From Paralichthys olivaceus (lineage: Eukaryota > Chordata > Actinopteri > Pleuronectiformes > Paralichthyidae), in NCBI RefSeq assembly GCF_024713975.1, contig NC_091099.1, forward strand, positions 4,459,501-4,523,500: a stretch of 64,000 nucleotides of DNA, written 5' to 3'. A program made the position numbers and the translations under genes. Each line of letters opens with the position of its first letter. The stretch's first letter is position 1. The notes under the pieces were generated by a model, which saw only the letters and a list, made by a program, of their open reading frames with translations, was not told the DNA's origin and made no database searches. Shown here piece by piece: positions 52,039 to 64,000 of the stretch.

Positions 52039-53757
52039 TGCATGCATGCACACTTGCAGAGTGTAGCATCCATTCATTTTTTTGTGCGACAGTCATTACT
52101 GTCATCACTCTCCAAATCACGTACTGTCAGAGCACGTTCACGCACATAAAGACACACTCTCTCTGGATGTTACCTACACTTTCAACCTCTGCGTCTGTGT
52201 TTCTATTTTCTCTTCCACCTCCCGTGATACTGGTGAATCCCTGACATGACAGAACCCCCCTCACATTCGGCCCCCCATGGCTGCCTGTCAGCTGGGAGAC
52301 AATAGGGGCCGGGGCACATTTGCCTTTCTAAAGAGGCACTGCTGCCTCACCCTTCCTCCCTCGTCTTCCTCTTCGCTCCATCTTTCCTCCTTGCTTTCTG
52401 TCAGCTGTGATAACTCATTAATGTCGGAGACCTGTATGTGTGTGTGTGTGTGTGTGTTCCTGGGCTTGTTACAGTGTAAGAGAACCATTGCACTTTGTGA
52501 TCAGGTTAAACAAAGGGACTGAAGTGATGTAAAGGCCAACGATGCTCCCTCATGTGACCAAACTCATCAATGTGCACGTGTGCCAGATAACATGGAAAAA
52601 GGTCAGACCTGGCGACAGCAAGTACCCCGCAGATCTTTTTTTCATATTAACAGCACGTGTGACACTCTGAGGAAGGTAGAACAAAAAAACGCATGTAGGT
52701 GGACTTTTACTATTGATTTAAAAAAATAAATGTGAAAATTAGCTTATTTGCTGAATGGCCAATAACTAGCTAAGATAATTGATACCACTGTTATGCATGT
52801 AAGCTTAATATGCAGCCAAGGCCAGAAGCCAGACTCCTGTTTCCTCCTGTTTCCGCTTGCTGCATGCAAACTGACTTCGGCTCCACTAGTGTTTTACTCT
52901 CTACAATGTTTAAGTACACAAGGGTCTGCTGGGTTCGAGGTGACGCAAATGTGGCCATTAGAGGTTGTGTGTAAGTCTCTGTGTGGACGTCTTTGTACCA
53001 TCTAATTTGTTCTATGCTATGAAGGCACCAACTGTGAATGCACACACTGGAAAGTATTATAATGAGAAGGAGATGCATGTCCACAAGGGAGTATCAGGCC
53101 TTAGGCTGGGTTTAGTGTGTGTGTGCCCCAGGCGCATCTTCCTGTGTGCTCCCTGGGTGCAACTCAAACTCAAGTAACATGTCATATACACACACACACA
53201 CACACACATACACAGTTATACATGTACACCAAGGGATTGACATGTAGATGCATACGGACTACATGCGTATGTGCACACATCCATAATGCAAAGACAATAT
53301 GCACAAACACAAACACACACATACACAGACAGACAGACCGACAGGCAGGCACAGAATGGCCTCAGGCTCTAAGGACCAGTGATGTGCTTAGGAAGGCTGA
53401 GGTAAAGGTGAAGAGAGAGTGAATACAGCACAGTGCTGCAGCGTATCATCTCAGGTCATGGATCCAAACACTGTAAACTCACCACAGTAGATCATTGACA
53501 TATTCTTAGCATCAGCTGAGCTTTGAATGCTTCTTTAGTTTAGTATAAAGAGTCTAAAATGTTCCTGCAAATTATCTCACACATCTTTGTTTTTCTGTCT
53601 CACGGCTACTAATTGCCGCATCATCTTGAACTGATGATGTTTTTCCATCATTAGACTTCATGCAGTTGAATCCTCCTGTTGCACGTTTGTTTTCATGGCC
53701 TAGATAAGGGCCGGTCAGTCGGGTGGGGGAGTGTTGATGCTGGGGTTGGTGGTGTAG

Positions 53758-53759
<2 letters not shown>

Positions 53760-53803
<44 letters not shown>
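53760..53803 (+). repeat. (TG)n microsatellite
   Basis: About 44 bases of uninterrupted GT. Confidence 0.93.
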
Positions 53804-53806
<3 letters not shown>

Positions 53807-54226
53807 CCAAACTGAGTCCCAGTGAGGTTGAGTCCTGTCAAGCCCGTAGCACCACACTCAGACAGGGCTTGACCGAGCGTTTAAACGCTGCTCTAGGATT
53901 TCCCGCTGGTAAGGGCTGAGTGGAAGTGTCAGTCAGTCAGATGTGTGTGTGTGTGCGCTCGGAGTGTGTGCGGAATTGGCAGAATTGAGGCGTGTTGGCA
54001 GTTCAAAAAGGCCAAAAAGGCTGGAAGGAAAAGTTGTTGGCATCGGAGACCAAGAGCAAGAGAGAGTTTGGGTTTGATTGAAATCCTGAGGTCAAATGTA
54101 GGACAGAAACGGTGGCAACAAATTCTGAAAGAGAAAACGTGTTAAAGATTATTTAGGCCGAAAAAAGATACGTTCGTCACTGCACACACGTCGACTTTAC
54201 GATGGCAAAGTTGTTAAGCAATGCAT

Positions 54227-54241
54227 CCACTAGAGGGCAGT
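54227..54241 (+). promoter_or_regulatory. Full CTCF-consensus motif in brsk2 intron 1
   Basis: CCACTAGAGGGCAGT fits the CTCF core consensus at all 15 positions. Same strand as the site at 27356. Confidence 0.5.
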
Positions 54242-54390
54242 GCAGAGGCAATAGTTGGAAAGAAGTTGTGATAATGGATCTTTTAGGAAAGAGGCAAAAG
54301 TGGCCGGGTTGTAAATGCCAGTGTTCTGTGAAGCCATGGAAGACGTCTCGACATGCCCCATGGTCATCTCTCGAACTTTTAGCTACACTG

Positions 54391-54406
54391 CCCCCCCCCC
54401 CCCCCC
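54391..54406 (+). repeat. Poly-C tract (16 C)
   Basis: Uninterrupted C16, about 150 bases after the CTCF-like motif. Confidence 0.95.
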
Positions 54407-55804
54407 ATGTTAATACACAAATACTGACGACAGGAACGCAGAGCTTCTGTGTACGTATTGAACGTTGAGGATAAATGAGCCTTTATTTGTTTCGGTATTA
54501 GAGTTCTTTTTGTTGTTGGTTATCTGTCACAGCCACCATAACTTCCATCAGCTCCGTTTATTCATACGAACAATGAGCATTTGTGCGGCTGCCAGACTGA
54601 CAACAAGCCCATCGGTGGAGTAGATGATAATGACAATGAGCAGCACATTAGTTTGTTCTGATTTGAACTGAGCAAGGACTTGCCTCCTTTCAATCTCTAA
54701 ACCTCAGGAGTAATTTAAACTTGGCATTTCAGAGGGAACATTTCAGTGGCAGCATTTGTCAGCGACAGCCCGGTCTCTTTCTCACCCAAAAAAAGTAATT
54801 TGGATTTGTGTAAAAAAAAAAAAAAAGTAAAAAATGTTTTTCCTGTATTAAAAAACTGACGTAAGCTCCAGGGAAAGCCCAGCTTCACTAGCAGGCAGGA
54901 TTCATGTTGACGATTCACCCAAACGTTGTGCTCGTTAAACATCTGTTGGTTCGTAAAAACAGATTTATCTCAGATTTGTGTTATTACTTAGATTGACGTT
55001 ATTTCTGGTACATTAAATTCCTCATTTTGTGAGGAAAGCCCTCAAACCCACTCTGGGACCCCTGGGAGGTTTTGGCCCCATTTTCCAAACTACTGCTTGA
55101 AATGTGAAACCACACACACAAACACACACAAACAAACACACACAAACATAAACACACACACGTGCAGTCAGACTCAGGTGATGCTTGTTGTCCACTGCCA
55201 AGCAATAGACCTGAGTGAATGGTATTAAAAATCTCAGGAGAGGATGTGCCAGTCAGCTGACAGAGGGATGCTGGTGCTGAGGGCAGGTGGTTGGTGACAA
55301 CGTGACCAGGGGTGCAGTTCTTTGTGTGAGTGAGAGAGAGAGAGAGAGTGAGAGAGATGGGAGGTCAGCTCGATCTCTGTGACAATCCGCTTGTGTTTGT
55401 GAGACTTTGAGATTTCTAGGAAACGTGTGCTATGTATGTGTGAGTGCAGTGTGCCTCCGTGCTCTTGAAGTCCCATTAAAGCAGGAGACGGGTGGGGGAG
55501 GTGGGTGGACTTGTCACTTCAGAGGTGGGGGGGGGGCGGACACATACATCAGCTGTCCTCCGCCACAAAGGAACAGTTTGGTGTGTTTGTGTGTGCGAAT
55601 GACTTCAAGCGTAGAAATATTTATTTGTTGTTGTGTGTGTGTGTGTGTGCGTTTAAGTGACTTTTTCTTTTTTAAATTAGTTTAGGCTGCCACTGCAACA
55701 TTTAAATGATAATGGATCCATTGACCCTGAGAAATGCTGCAGTGTGGGGATTTGCAAGTGTGCGGTTTCGTGACCGTGTTGGGGGGGAAACAGCCAGAGA
55801 ATGT

Positions 55805-55861
55805 GTCTGTGTGTGTGTGTGTGTGCGCGCGCGTGTGCGTGTGTGTTTGTGTGTTTGTGTG
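55805..55861 (+). repeat. Alternating (TG)n/(CG)n tract
   Basis: TG repeats pass into GCGCGCGCG near 55824-55832 and back to TG, an alternating purine-pyrimidine tract with Z-DNA potential. Confidence 0.85.
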
Positions 55862-55981
55862 TCCTTTGTGCTTCCCCCTGTTGAACTGGACTGAATGAGG
55901 CGATGGGAGTTTAGCTTTGTATAGATGTGTTTATTTGGGTGAAATGTGTTTTCCTGTTTTGATTGTGTGCAGATTTAAGAA

Positions 55982-55982
<1 letters not shown>

Positions 55983-56014
<32 letters not shown>
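55983..56014 (+). repeat. (CA)n microsatellite
   Basis: About 32 bases of uninterrupted CA, 120 bases after a TG/CG tract. Confidence 0.92.
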
Positions 56015-56017
<3 letters not shown>

Positions 56018-57186
56018 GCTTTTATTGGAGCAGACAAAGCGCACAGTCAACCAGCTGGCTGCACGACAGCCGTATTATTAATGAAACACTTATCCATCCA
56101 AACATATAACAGGCGTTTGGAAATAGCATATTTGACTTTATCCTTGTGTGTGTTTCTGCTGCTGTTGGTGTGTGTTTGTGTGCAGTCACAGTCGTACAGT
56201 CCAAGGTCAAAGTGTTCTCCTTCTCTTTTCTTCACAGTCGTTCTTTCAATCCTCCCATCTCTCTGGTACACGTTCACCCTCCTCCTCATTTGGCCTTTTT
56301 TCCTTTCTCTCTGCTTCTGGCCACCTCTCTTTGGACGTTCCCTCTCTTCCTCTCTCACGCTTTCCATCCCTCTTGCTCTTTGTTTTTCTCTCGCTCTCTC
56401 TCTTTTTCTGCCAACCCCCCCCCCCTCCTCTATTGTCCTGGTTAATCTGGCCTGTTCTCCGGCTGTGCCCTCACGTCCAAATGATGCATTAATCCAGGTT
56501 ACCCCAACCCTATTGTATATGCTGTATACACCCCTCGCAACACACACACGCTCACAAACTGTACGCACATGCTCACAAAGCCCCCCCCCCCCCCGCATGT
56601 TGTCACGTCACGCAGGCTCTGACAGACAAACAATAGCCCGCTGATGCTCCTGACGTTATTGAATGTAATCTCAGATCCTTAAACACCAGACGTCACTGAC
56701 AATAAACGAAGCCATCATTTCAGTTCACAGTGGCATGTAACCACCATGATGAATTCATAGACTGTTTGTCATGTGATTTATTGCTCTGGACGTGAGTCTC
56801 ACTGACCCGCGACCTGTGTTTTACTCGATGCATATATCTGGCTGTTATCACGCTGACACACTCGTCGTCCACAGGCTTTGCTTTGAGCCTGTTTATTACT
56901 GTATGTTTGCATCCTCAGATCAGCTTCCATAGAAACCTGTGTTCTTCTCTGTGCAGCCTCCTCGACTTAGATTGTAAATGTCTGGTGTGATAAACTTGAT
57001 AAAGGTCATAAACATCAGACAATCCGGGCTCTCGCTCTCTTTTTTTTTTTTTTTTTTTGATCAATCATAAATTCCACTTTCTCTAATATTTCCATTTAGT
57101 CCCCGGGGTATTAAGAAATGTATTTAACTTATATAATTTGCAGCAGTGATTAATTTCCCGAGGTAGATCTGAGACGGTGGGTGTTA

Positions 57187-57542
57187 GAGTGTGTGTGTGT
57201 GTGTGTGTGTGTGTAAAAGACGGAGTGTCCTTGAACAGGCTTATTGCTGCAGCTGGAACATCATACGCTCTTCAACCGTTCTCTCTCACTGTTCGACAAA
57301 CTCACACACCTCTACTCACACACACACACACACACACACCCACACACCCACACACCACTCCTTCATTAGAGCCCAGCCTTTTTCCCATTCTCCCTTTTTT
57401 CTCCCATTTTTTCCCAGCTTAGCCAAAGATGGAGAGGGCGTGAGACGGAGAATGGCGGTGAAAGAGGGCCTCTAAAACGGCTGGCATTTTTACAGGAAGA
57501 CATAAATAAGAGTCGCATGCATACCACAAGTTTACCCCCCCA

Positions 57543-57585
<43 letters not shown>
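57187..57585. repeat. Cluster of three TG/CA microsatellites
   Basis: (TG)n at 57187-57214, (CA)n at 57316-57340 and (CA)n at 57543-57585 within 400 bases. TG and CA orientation alternate, so the single strands could pair. Open frames here are repeat translations. Confidence 0.9.
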
Positions 57586-57586
<1 letters not shown>

Positions 57587-60500
57587 CAGAATTGGAGGAA
57601 TAAAGAACCAGACAGGGCACGAGCTCGAGTTGTGATGACGTTAAGTCATTAAGCGTTGTGTCTTCTGGGGAAAGACAAATATGATTGTTTTATTACCCAC
57701 CATAAAAAATTAGTGGGAAGTATCTGCTCATTAACTTGGTTACGACCAAGAGAAAGTATTTTTCTTTAGCTCTGCCTTGCTGTTACTGCAAAGCTCAACT
57801 ATTAGACTTTACATTTTAAGCAGTTTTCCGACCTAATGCTGTAATTAACACCTACATGTAGCGCACATTTTACCCTGGATGCCCTCACATAGGCTCAGTC
57901 TGGGTAATAAGCATAAAACAGAATTAACAGATTTGTTCTTTTACGATGTTTCTTCATTGTTACATTCAGGTTTTATTTGCTCTTTGCCTCCAATTTCTTC
58001 CTCTGTGACTCTCCATCCCTTGAAGAGCCTGAGGCTGCATGAACACTGTTCTCATCCTCTCTCACTAACTCTCTTTATCACATACTCACACATACCTACG
58101 TACAAGCACACACACACACATACACACTTGCTCCAGGCCATTTTGCATTCTAGCCGCCGGTCAGTCCTTATGAAACGCTGTGAAATAATTTCTCAACTTT
58201 ATCCCTTTTACGATCAGTGCATAGATTTATAATGCGGCCTGGTCTGACCTGAGAGCTTAAGCGAGTCTTCATAAATTGAGTAACTTTTTTTTATCTCTCA
58301 TTTCTGCAGTCAGCTCAGGGTTCCTCCCTCTATCTCTCCGCCCTGTTTTTCATTCCTCGCTTAAAGATTTTATTAAGCGATATCATTACTATTAAGTCAT
58401 TATGAAGTGACTTTCAACACAAGCTGTTACACCTGTCTCTGCAGGACGGCCGCCGCACCTCCGGTGTGTTTCTAACCGGTGCGATCTCACCGTTCCCCGG
58501 TGTGGCGTGCACGCCGCGGTGAATTTCTCGTCTCCTCTGGAGATATTCCTGTGATTCCATTTTGCGAGCGAATCATTTCATGGGTGTCACTACAAGTTGT
58601 GTTTTCTGCTTGAGCAAAGATATTGAAAAATCATCCACTACATCCATTTGTGGATTATTGTCCAATCTGTTTGATGTCAGTCTCCATTTCAGTTTCTCTC
58701 TGGTGCCGCTCCTTCCTCTCTCTCCCTTTTCTCCCTCTCATGTCACACTCTCTTCACTTTTTGCTGTTATTATCTCGACCCTGCATACCTTAACACCTCC
58801 CTCACTTCATTAGCTGTTCACATGGAGGAGAACATCCCTTTTTTATTCGCGCCTCAATGGAGGGATAAACCAAAGTGATAAAAGGAGCGAGGAGGGGTCA
58901 CGGCACATGCATCTCACGCTAAAGGAAACTTGAAGGCTAATAACTGTATCTTCTCCGAGGCTCTGCAGAGGCACAGTTCTAGGGGAGGACTGGCCCTGGC
59001 TTGGTTGGACGGACGGTATTAGTGTGAACAGGGAGGGGAAAGCCCTCTCAGAGCTCGGGTTGGCTTTGAGGAGTGGGCAGCTTTACTTGGAGTCTCTCAG
59101 CTTGGTGGGTTTCCCCGTCTCTCTTTCCAACCTTTTGTTCTCTGTCTCTTTGCAAGGACCGTTGCCACATAGCAAGTGAAAATATTTTAGAGTGAGACAC
59201 AGCTATTTCTGCTTTGGCTATGCCTAAAAATCAATAAGAATATTCCCCGAAAAAGCTGCGCCGTGTCCCCGAGCAGCTCCTTAACCCTTTGTACCCAGAA
59301 TCGGTCTTATCAGCTTCTCCCAGCTGGGCCTATGAGCATCAGAGGAGTGGAGAGTAGAGTGTAAAGAAAAAAAATAAGAGCTTTAGACTCGGAGTGAGTG
59401 AGTGAGTGTGGGTGCACAGGTTTTTATTCTTACGCAGCATATGTGTTTTTATATGTGCAGTATATCTACGTGCTTTTACTGTATGTGTGTGGACATAAAC
59501 ACGTCAGTGCTCAGTAATCGAAGGCGATGATCTTCTCCAGCTGCTGCAGCTGTCAGAGTCACACATACCTTGTTTCCTGACCATGATGCATTGGGTCCGA
59601 CGCGTGCATTCTCTGACAGTTCAGAGCGAAGGTTGGGGAAGGTCAATTTGTCACAGACGAATACTGGATGTTCAGTGGAGCCCCACTCTAGAGTTAAAGG
59701 TTTTAACCTCAGTCCTTCTTTCTCACTTTCTCCCCTAAATGAAATGCTTTGTTTCTGTCTTTTATGTCGTTCCCTGCAAAATGGATTTTAAATGTCTCTC
59801 AAAGAGAAATTACAGAAGTAGAAAAAAATCCACCGGGGACATCTTATACCCGTGGCGGCATATACATTACTCGCACAATTATTCAAAAAAAAAAAAAAGA
59901 AGAGTTCTGCTCAGTGTTCCACTAAACAGGCCTTCAAGTGGGAAACGACTGTGATTTCAACAGAGGTTCACAGAAACACAGCACAGCCAATCCCAATGAG
60001 GATGAAGCGCTTCTTTGATCATTACTTAAGAGGCAAAAAGACCTTCTCTCCGTTTTAATTTCTGCCTGTCTTACCTGGGACCGCAGGCTAAAGCGCAGCC
60101 AGGGAGGCAGCAGAAGAAAAGGCTGCGCACTTTGAAGTTATTAAAATGAGCGGAGGAACAGACGGAAAATACCAGAGAGAGCTAAGTAAAGAACTTGTTG
60201 AGCTGCTGGAGAGGTTCACCCAAACTGTCAGCATCAGCTCTCTGTCTCCGAGGTACTTTTTTAGATTTGAAAGAAAGAATATGCGATGGATGTTAAATGT
60301 ATTTTTTCCCCTTCGGGCGAGAGGTGCATATCTGTAAACAGTTGCCCCATGAGCAGTGTTACTGTGGCGGCCATACATTGCCTCTAATGAGACATGTCTG
60401 CTCGTGTTAACCTGTGTGCTAACTCAATATGTATGGTTTATTCAACAGTGAAGTGAGAGGCTGTCAGAATCCATTGATTCTTTGCATGAGAAGTCCCACA

Positions 60501-61557
60501 ACAGCCATCACCCTGGAAGGCGTGTTGTGCGGCTCCTCGGCCTTTAGAGAGCGGTTGATTTCCTGACAGGGTCAGACTGGTGTCATCTGTGAGTGGTGAG
60601 GACCTGACACCAGTAATAAGTGTAGAGAAGGCCTCTGAATGGAGCCATGGGCATTGACAACGCTCAGGCTGTCAGGCTGTGGCGGAGTGTGGAACCTTCT
60701 AGAGCGGTGTCCTCAAAGGAAAAAGAAGGGGAGCGTCTTCATGAGAGGACGACACCAGGGTCAGCTCGAGTCGGATGCAAGCGAGGCCTGAGAGTACACG
60801 AAGAACATGAGAGGAGGGGGACGCGGAGAAGACGGGACTGATTGACCTCCATCTGTCCAACAGAGCAGAATATTCTTTATAGTCAAAATAACAGCGTTGG
60901 GTTTGTTCATTAAGTCTGTGGCATTTCTGTGAATATAGATTGGACTTAAGATGAGCTTATCGTGGCGGGCAAAGAACGCTGTGCACAGGTGGCACACAGA
61001 GAGGTGTCTTATTCTTTTATGTGCAGATGGACCTCATGCAATTTTGAGCAGGGGACATGAATGATACAATTACCATATCCCTGGGTGCGGGCCAAAACCT
61101 ATTTCCCACCTTGATCCAGGAAATGGCTTTTCTTTTTTTTCTTTTTTTACGAGCATCGGCAGACTTTCTCCGTTTCACCAGAAATGGAAGTGGACGACAC
61201 AGGTATTCAGAAGTCAAAACTGAATAAAATATGTCATTTCTTTATGTATGCAATAAATAAACGTGAAAATAAAATCTCTCTTTCTGGCGGCCTTTAAAAA
61301 TAGTTTGTTTACTCAAACAGTTTTCACACATGTGCAGGATTCAATCCGTGCTGAAAGACTCTACTGGATGATTCCCTGTGAATTAGAGAGGAGATATTTT
61401 TTCGCTGCGCAGCTTATTGTGAGAACTCGATCTGATAAGTGTCCCCCCATTATTCTACTCACTGCTAAATATTGTGTTTGTGCATTTGTGAAAGGGCAGT
61501 TATAGTGTCCTATTAGGAGTTGGATTCATGCACAAATGTGTGTTTACAAAGATGTAG

Positions 61558-61584
61558 ACACACACACACACACACACACACACA
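61558..61584 (+). repeat. (CA)n microsatellite
   Basis: About 27 bases of uninterrupted CA. Confidence 0.9.
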
Positions 61585-61869
61585 GTGTTGTAATAATCGT
61601 CCTGCAGCAGAATAGCCACTTTTATATACGTGCAGCTTTTCCAACAGTTTATTGTGATTTAGCGATTCCATTACAAATGTTGACTCTGGCTGACATAATG
61701 AAATGGTGACACATTTTTGTTTAACCATATCGCCGTTTGTTTCTAAGCTGCGCTGACAAGAGCACAACACACAGCTTATCATATGGGGGCATCAGCAAAA
61801 TGTTCTTGGCTCATGTGCAATTTACATGGCTGATATGCAGAAATGCAAAAATCTGCACATGGCATCTGT

Positions 61870-61872
<3 letters not shown>

Positions 61873-61910
<38 letters not shown>
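61873..61910 (+). repeat. (TG)n microsatellite
   Basis: About 38 bases of uninterrupted TG. Confidence 0.92.
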
Positions 61911-61914
<4 letters not shown>

Positions 61915-62509
61915 TGTGGAACGTTAATTAGCCCTGATGCTTTCCCATTTCATCCACAGATGAATGTTCCCTGGTCAAAACCGTGATCAGCGTTCACTCA
62001 TATAAACTTATTACAGGGTCCTCATCTCTCTCTCTCTCGCTCTCTCTCTCAGCTTGTAGATGTTTTTGCCATTATCCCCCCGCGCTAATTTTCACAGCAA
62101 TGGCGAGAGGAAGAAATGAGCAGAGAGAGTTAAGGAGGAGAACACAGAGCGCCGGTGCTCCCTCTCAAGCCCGTTCCCCCTTAATAGCTAAACGTTTTCC
62201 GCAGCTTGTTCATGTAACGCCAGCTTGTGAAGCTGAGGAGGTTTTAGGATGAAATATAGCAAATTAAATACGCTCATAATCTCCCTTCCTGAGTTAAACG
62301 ATGGAGCGTTAAACGATGGCTCGTGGAGGTTTTTTGCGACATCAACATTTGTCGTGGTTAAACGGCGCAGGTGTGATCGGGACGTGTTCAAACAGGCAGA
62401 CGATCGCTTGTCTCTCTAATCACAGTTTGTTCCCGTTCTAATTATTGAAGATGGCTGTTTGCTGTCACTCATTCATTCTCTTAAGACGGTCTGTATTTAT
62501 ATCGAGCTT

Positions 62510-62715
62510 TTCTTGTCTTGATGACCTTCACAGTTTATTGCCAGTCACACACACATTCACACACTCACATTCACATCTATGGACAGGGCTTTTTTTTTCC
62601 CAATAATGGGTAAAATTCAAGGTTCAGTGTCTTGCCCAAGGACACTTTGGCGTGCAGATGGATAAGACTGGGTTCAAACCGACGACCTTCTGGTCAGCCA
62701 CAGCCGCTTATTATC
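62510..62715. mobile_element. SINE-like dispersed repeat fragment
   Basis: Text such as GGTTCAGTGTCTTGCCCAAGG, split here as GGTTCAGTGT and CTTGCCCAAGGACACTTTGG, then GGGTTCAAACC and GACGACCTTCTGGTC, is a layout seen very often in fish genomes. GGGTTCAAACC resembles a tRNA-type B box. Limits and family are from memory and uncertain. Confidence 0.45.
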
Positions 62716-62904
62716 GATGTCCTATAGAAACTAATATACGTCAGAATTAGATTTTTCTTCCAGTTTTCTGTTTTAATCTTTCACAGGCATGTTTGTAATG
62801 GTGATAAATTTAAGTCAACAGCCTCTCATCATTTGTTCCCCCTAACGATGGACAGAAAGTAGGCCATTGTGTTCCTATACGCTGGATGTCGTTGTCACAT
62901 TGAG

Positions 62905-62906
<2 letters not shown>

Positions 62907-62956
<50 letters not shown>
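62907..62956 (+). repeat. (CA)n microsatellite
   Basis: About 50 bases of uninterrupted CA. Confidence 0.95.
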
Positions 62957-62959
<3 letters not shown>

Positions 62960-63654
62960 TGTCCCAGTCATTCTTAAGGTCACGGTCATCCCATCCTCCT
63001 CTCTGTTTGTCCCCATTTATCCCGTGTATAATGGGAAGTGCTGACTGGTTTAGGACATACATACATTTTAACTGCCCCCCCCCCCACTGCCCATACAGGC
63101 TTTTGCAAACGTGGCTTCATGCAGGCTTTTGTGTTCAAAGGTGTGTTTGTATGTATTAACTATACTATTCAGTTTTACTCCACAGAACCTATGTCAACAC
63201 CAAACATTGTTCGCAAGGTTATTCCGTTCATTCTTTGTTAGTTTTTTTTTAATACTATCCATTGTGCGATGTGACCCTGCTACAGCAAATCAGGTCTGAG
63301 GGAGAGGTCAGTGTCGATGGTAGATGCTCTTGTGTTCTGCCTCCTCCTTCCTCCTTTCTTTATTAGCTCTGTGCAGCTGGATTAAGACCCCCCCCCCCCC
63401 ACCCCTGGGAGCACAAAAAGAAATTAAAAATAGGTAGGGTCGGTCAGACACATTCATATTTATTGTTTTCTTCTCCAAGGGAATGGGTGTGTGTGTGTGT
63501 GCGTGCGTGCGTGTGTGTGTGTGTATTTTTTGGGCAAATACAGGGTTAACGACTCTAACGACCTAAAGCCTGGGGTCTATAGCTGCCGTAACCCTGTCAG
63601 TTAGTGAGGCCAGGTAATTACCTTAGAATGACAGGTCTGGAGGACAGAGTGTGT

Positions 63655-63655
63655 A

Positions 63656-63712
<57 letters not shown>
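63655..63712 (+). repeat. (TG)n microsatellite followed by a G-run
   Basis: About 52 bases of GT, then TC and a run of seven G at 63714-63720. Confidence 0.95.
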
Positions 63713-63718
<6 letters not shown>

Positions 63719-64000
63719 GGTTATTTGTGGGGCTGGGGAGAGATAGAAGATGTATGGAGAGCGGCAGCATTTCTTATCCCATTCAATTCAATTAGATGGG
63801 ATATATTGACGTGTGCAGAGGACCACCTGCTTGCGTATGCAAAGCACACAGCGAGGGGCTGCGCTTGACAGCTAGACCCAAATGCACCCCTCCCCTCAGA
63901 TCAGCACATATTGTTAGTGCGTAGACATTATTTTCCACTAAACAGCCTCCCTTCTTTTCTCCTCTTCTTCTCGTCTCCTTGTCCTCTCCTCATTTCCTCC

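Larger units (their letters stand above)
48001..56000 (+). other. brsk2: brsk2 intron 1, third part
   Basis: No exon recognised. Contains GATG/GGAT tetramers at 48958-48979, a (CA)n array at 49100-49123, (CA)n at 51999-52036 and 53188-53210, (TG)n at 53760-53803, C16 at 54391-54406, a CTCF-consensus motif at 54227 and a TG/CG array at 55805-55861. The frame on minus at 49557-50081 has no recognisable domain. Confidence 0.55.
56001..64000 (+). other. brsk2: brsk2 intron 1, fourth part, running off the window
   Basis: No exon with kinase coding recognised. Contains a pyrimidine-rich stretch (56215-56445), C14 at 56581-56594, a T-run at 57040-57058, several TG/CA arrays and a SINE-like fragment at 62510-62715. 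An exon-like frame at 60146-60252 ending in a possible donor is discussed in the findings. The 209- and 183-codon frames over 56015-56644 are shadows of biased composition. Confidence 0.5.

Noticed and set aside
56015..56644. 209-codon plus and 183-codon minus frames over the same DNA
   Set aside because: Both arise from strong pyrimidine/purine skew, which depletes stop codons on both strands.

Overview
This window is vertebrate, almost certainly teleost fish, nuclear DNA. Genes are split by GT-AG introns. Coding density is low, (TG)n/(CA)n and (CTAT)n microsatellites are abundant, and several dispersed repeats typical of ray-finned fish are present. Nothing prokaryotic was seen. I read four protein-coding genes by joining exons across splice sites with matching phase; most other open frames are chance or microsatellite translations.

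Layout. 1-2100: probably the 3' flank of an upstream gene, with a poly(A) signal near 689 and a fish hairpin-type repeat. 2163-3661 (+): a short six-exon gene encoding only a TSG101-type UEV domain (192 aa). 4550-5631: repeats, including a TIR element split by a LINE-like 3' end and a (CTAT)n tract. 6219-11013 (+): complete tsg101, ten coding exons, 390 aa, the ESCRT-I core subunit. 14061-16746 (-), with a 5' non-coding exon ending at 18895: complete ldha, seven coding exons, 332 aa. 19100-31250: gene-poor intergenic DNA with microsatellites, retroelement and MITE fragments and CTCF-like motifs. 31680-31773 (+): first coding exon of a BRSK2-type kinase in a GC-rich, purine/pyrimidine-biased start region. 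31774-64000: what appears to be its first intron, running off the window, with no convincing second exon.

The order UEV-only gene > tsg101 > < ldha matches the mammalian order UEVLD > TSG101 > < LDH cluster, as known from human 11p15. The UEV-only gene therefore occupies the UEVLD position but has no dehydrogenase half. It shares intron phases and nearly all exon lengths with tsg101, so it is best read as an old tandem duplicate. This is the most interesting biology here. Tsg101 acts in multivesicular-body sorting and abscission, ldha in glycolysis, and brsk2 in neuronal polarity; they are neighbours by conserved synteny, not a pathway. No new multi-gene system is evident.
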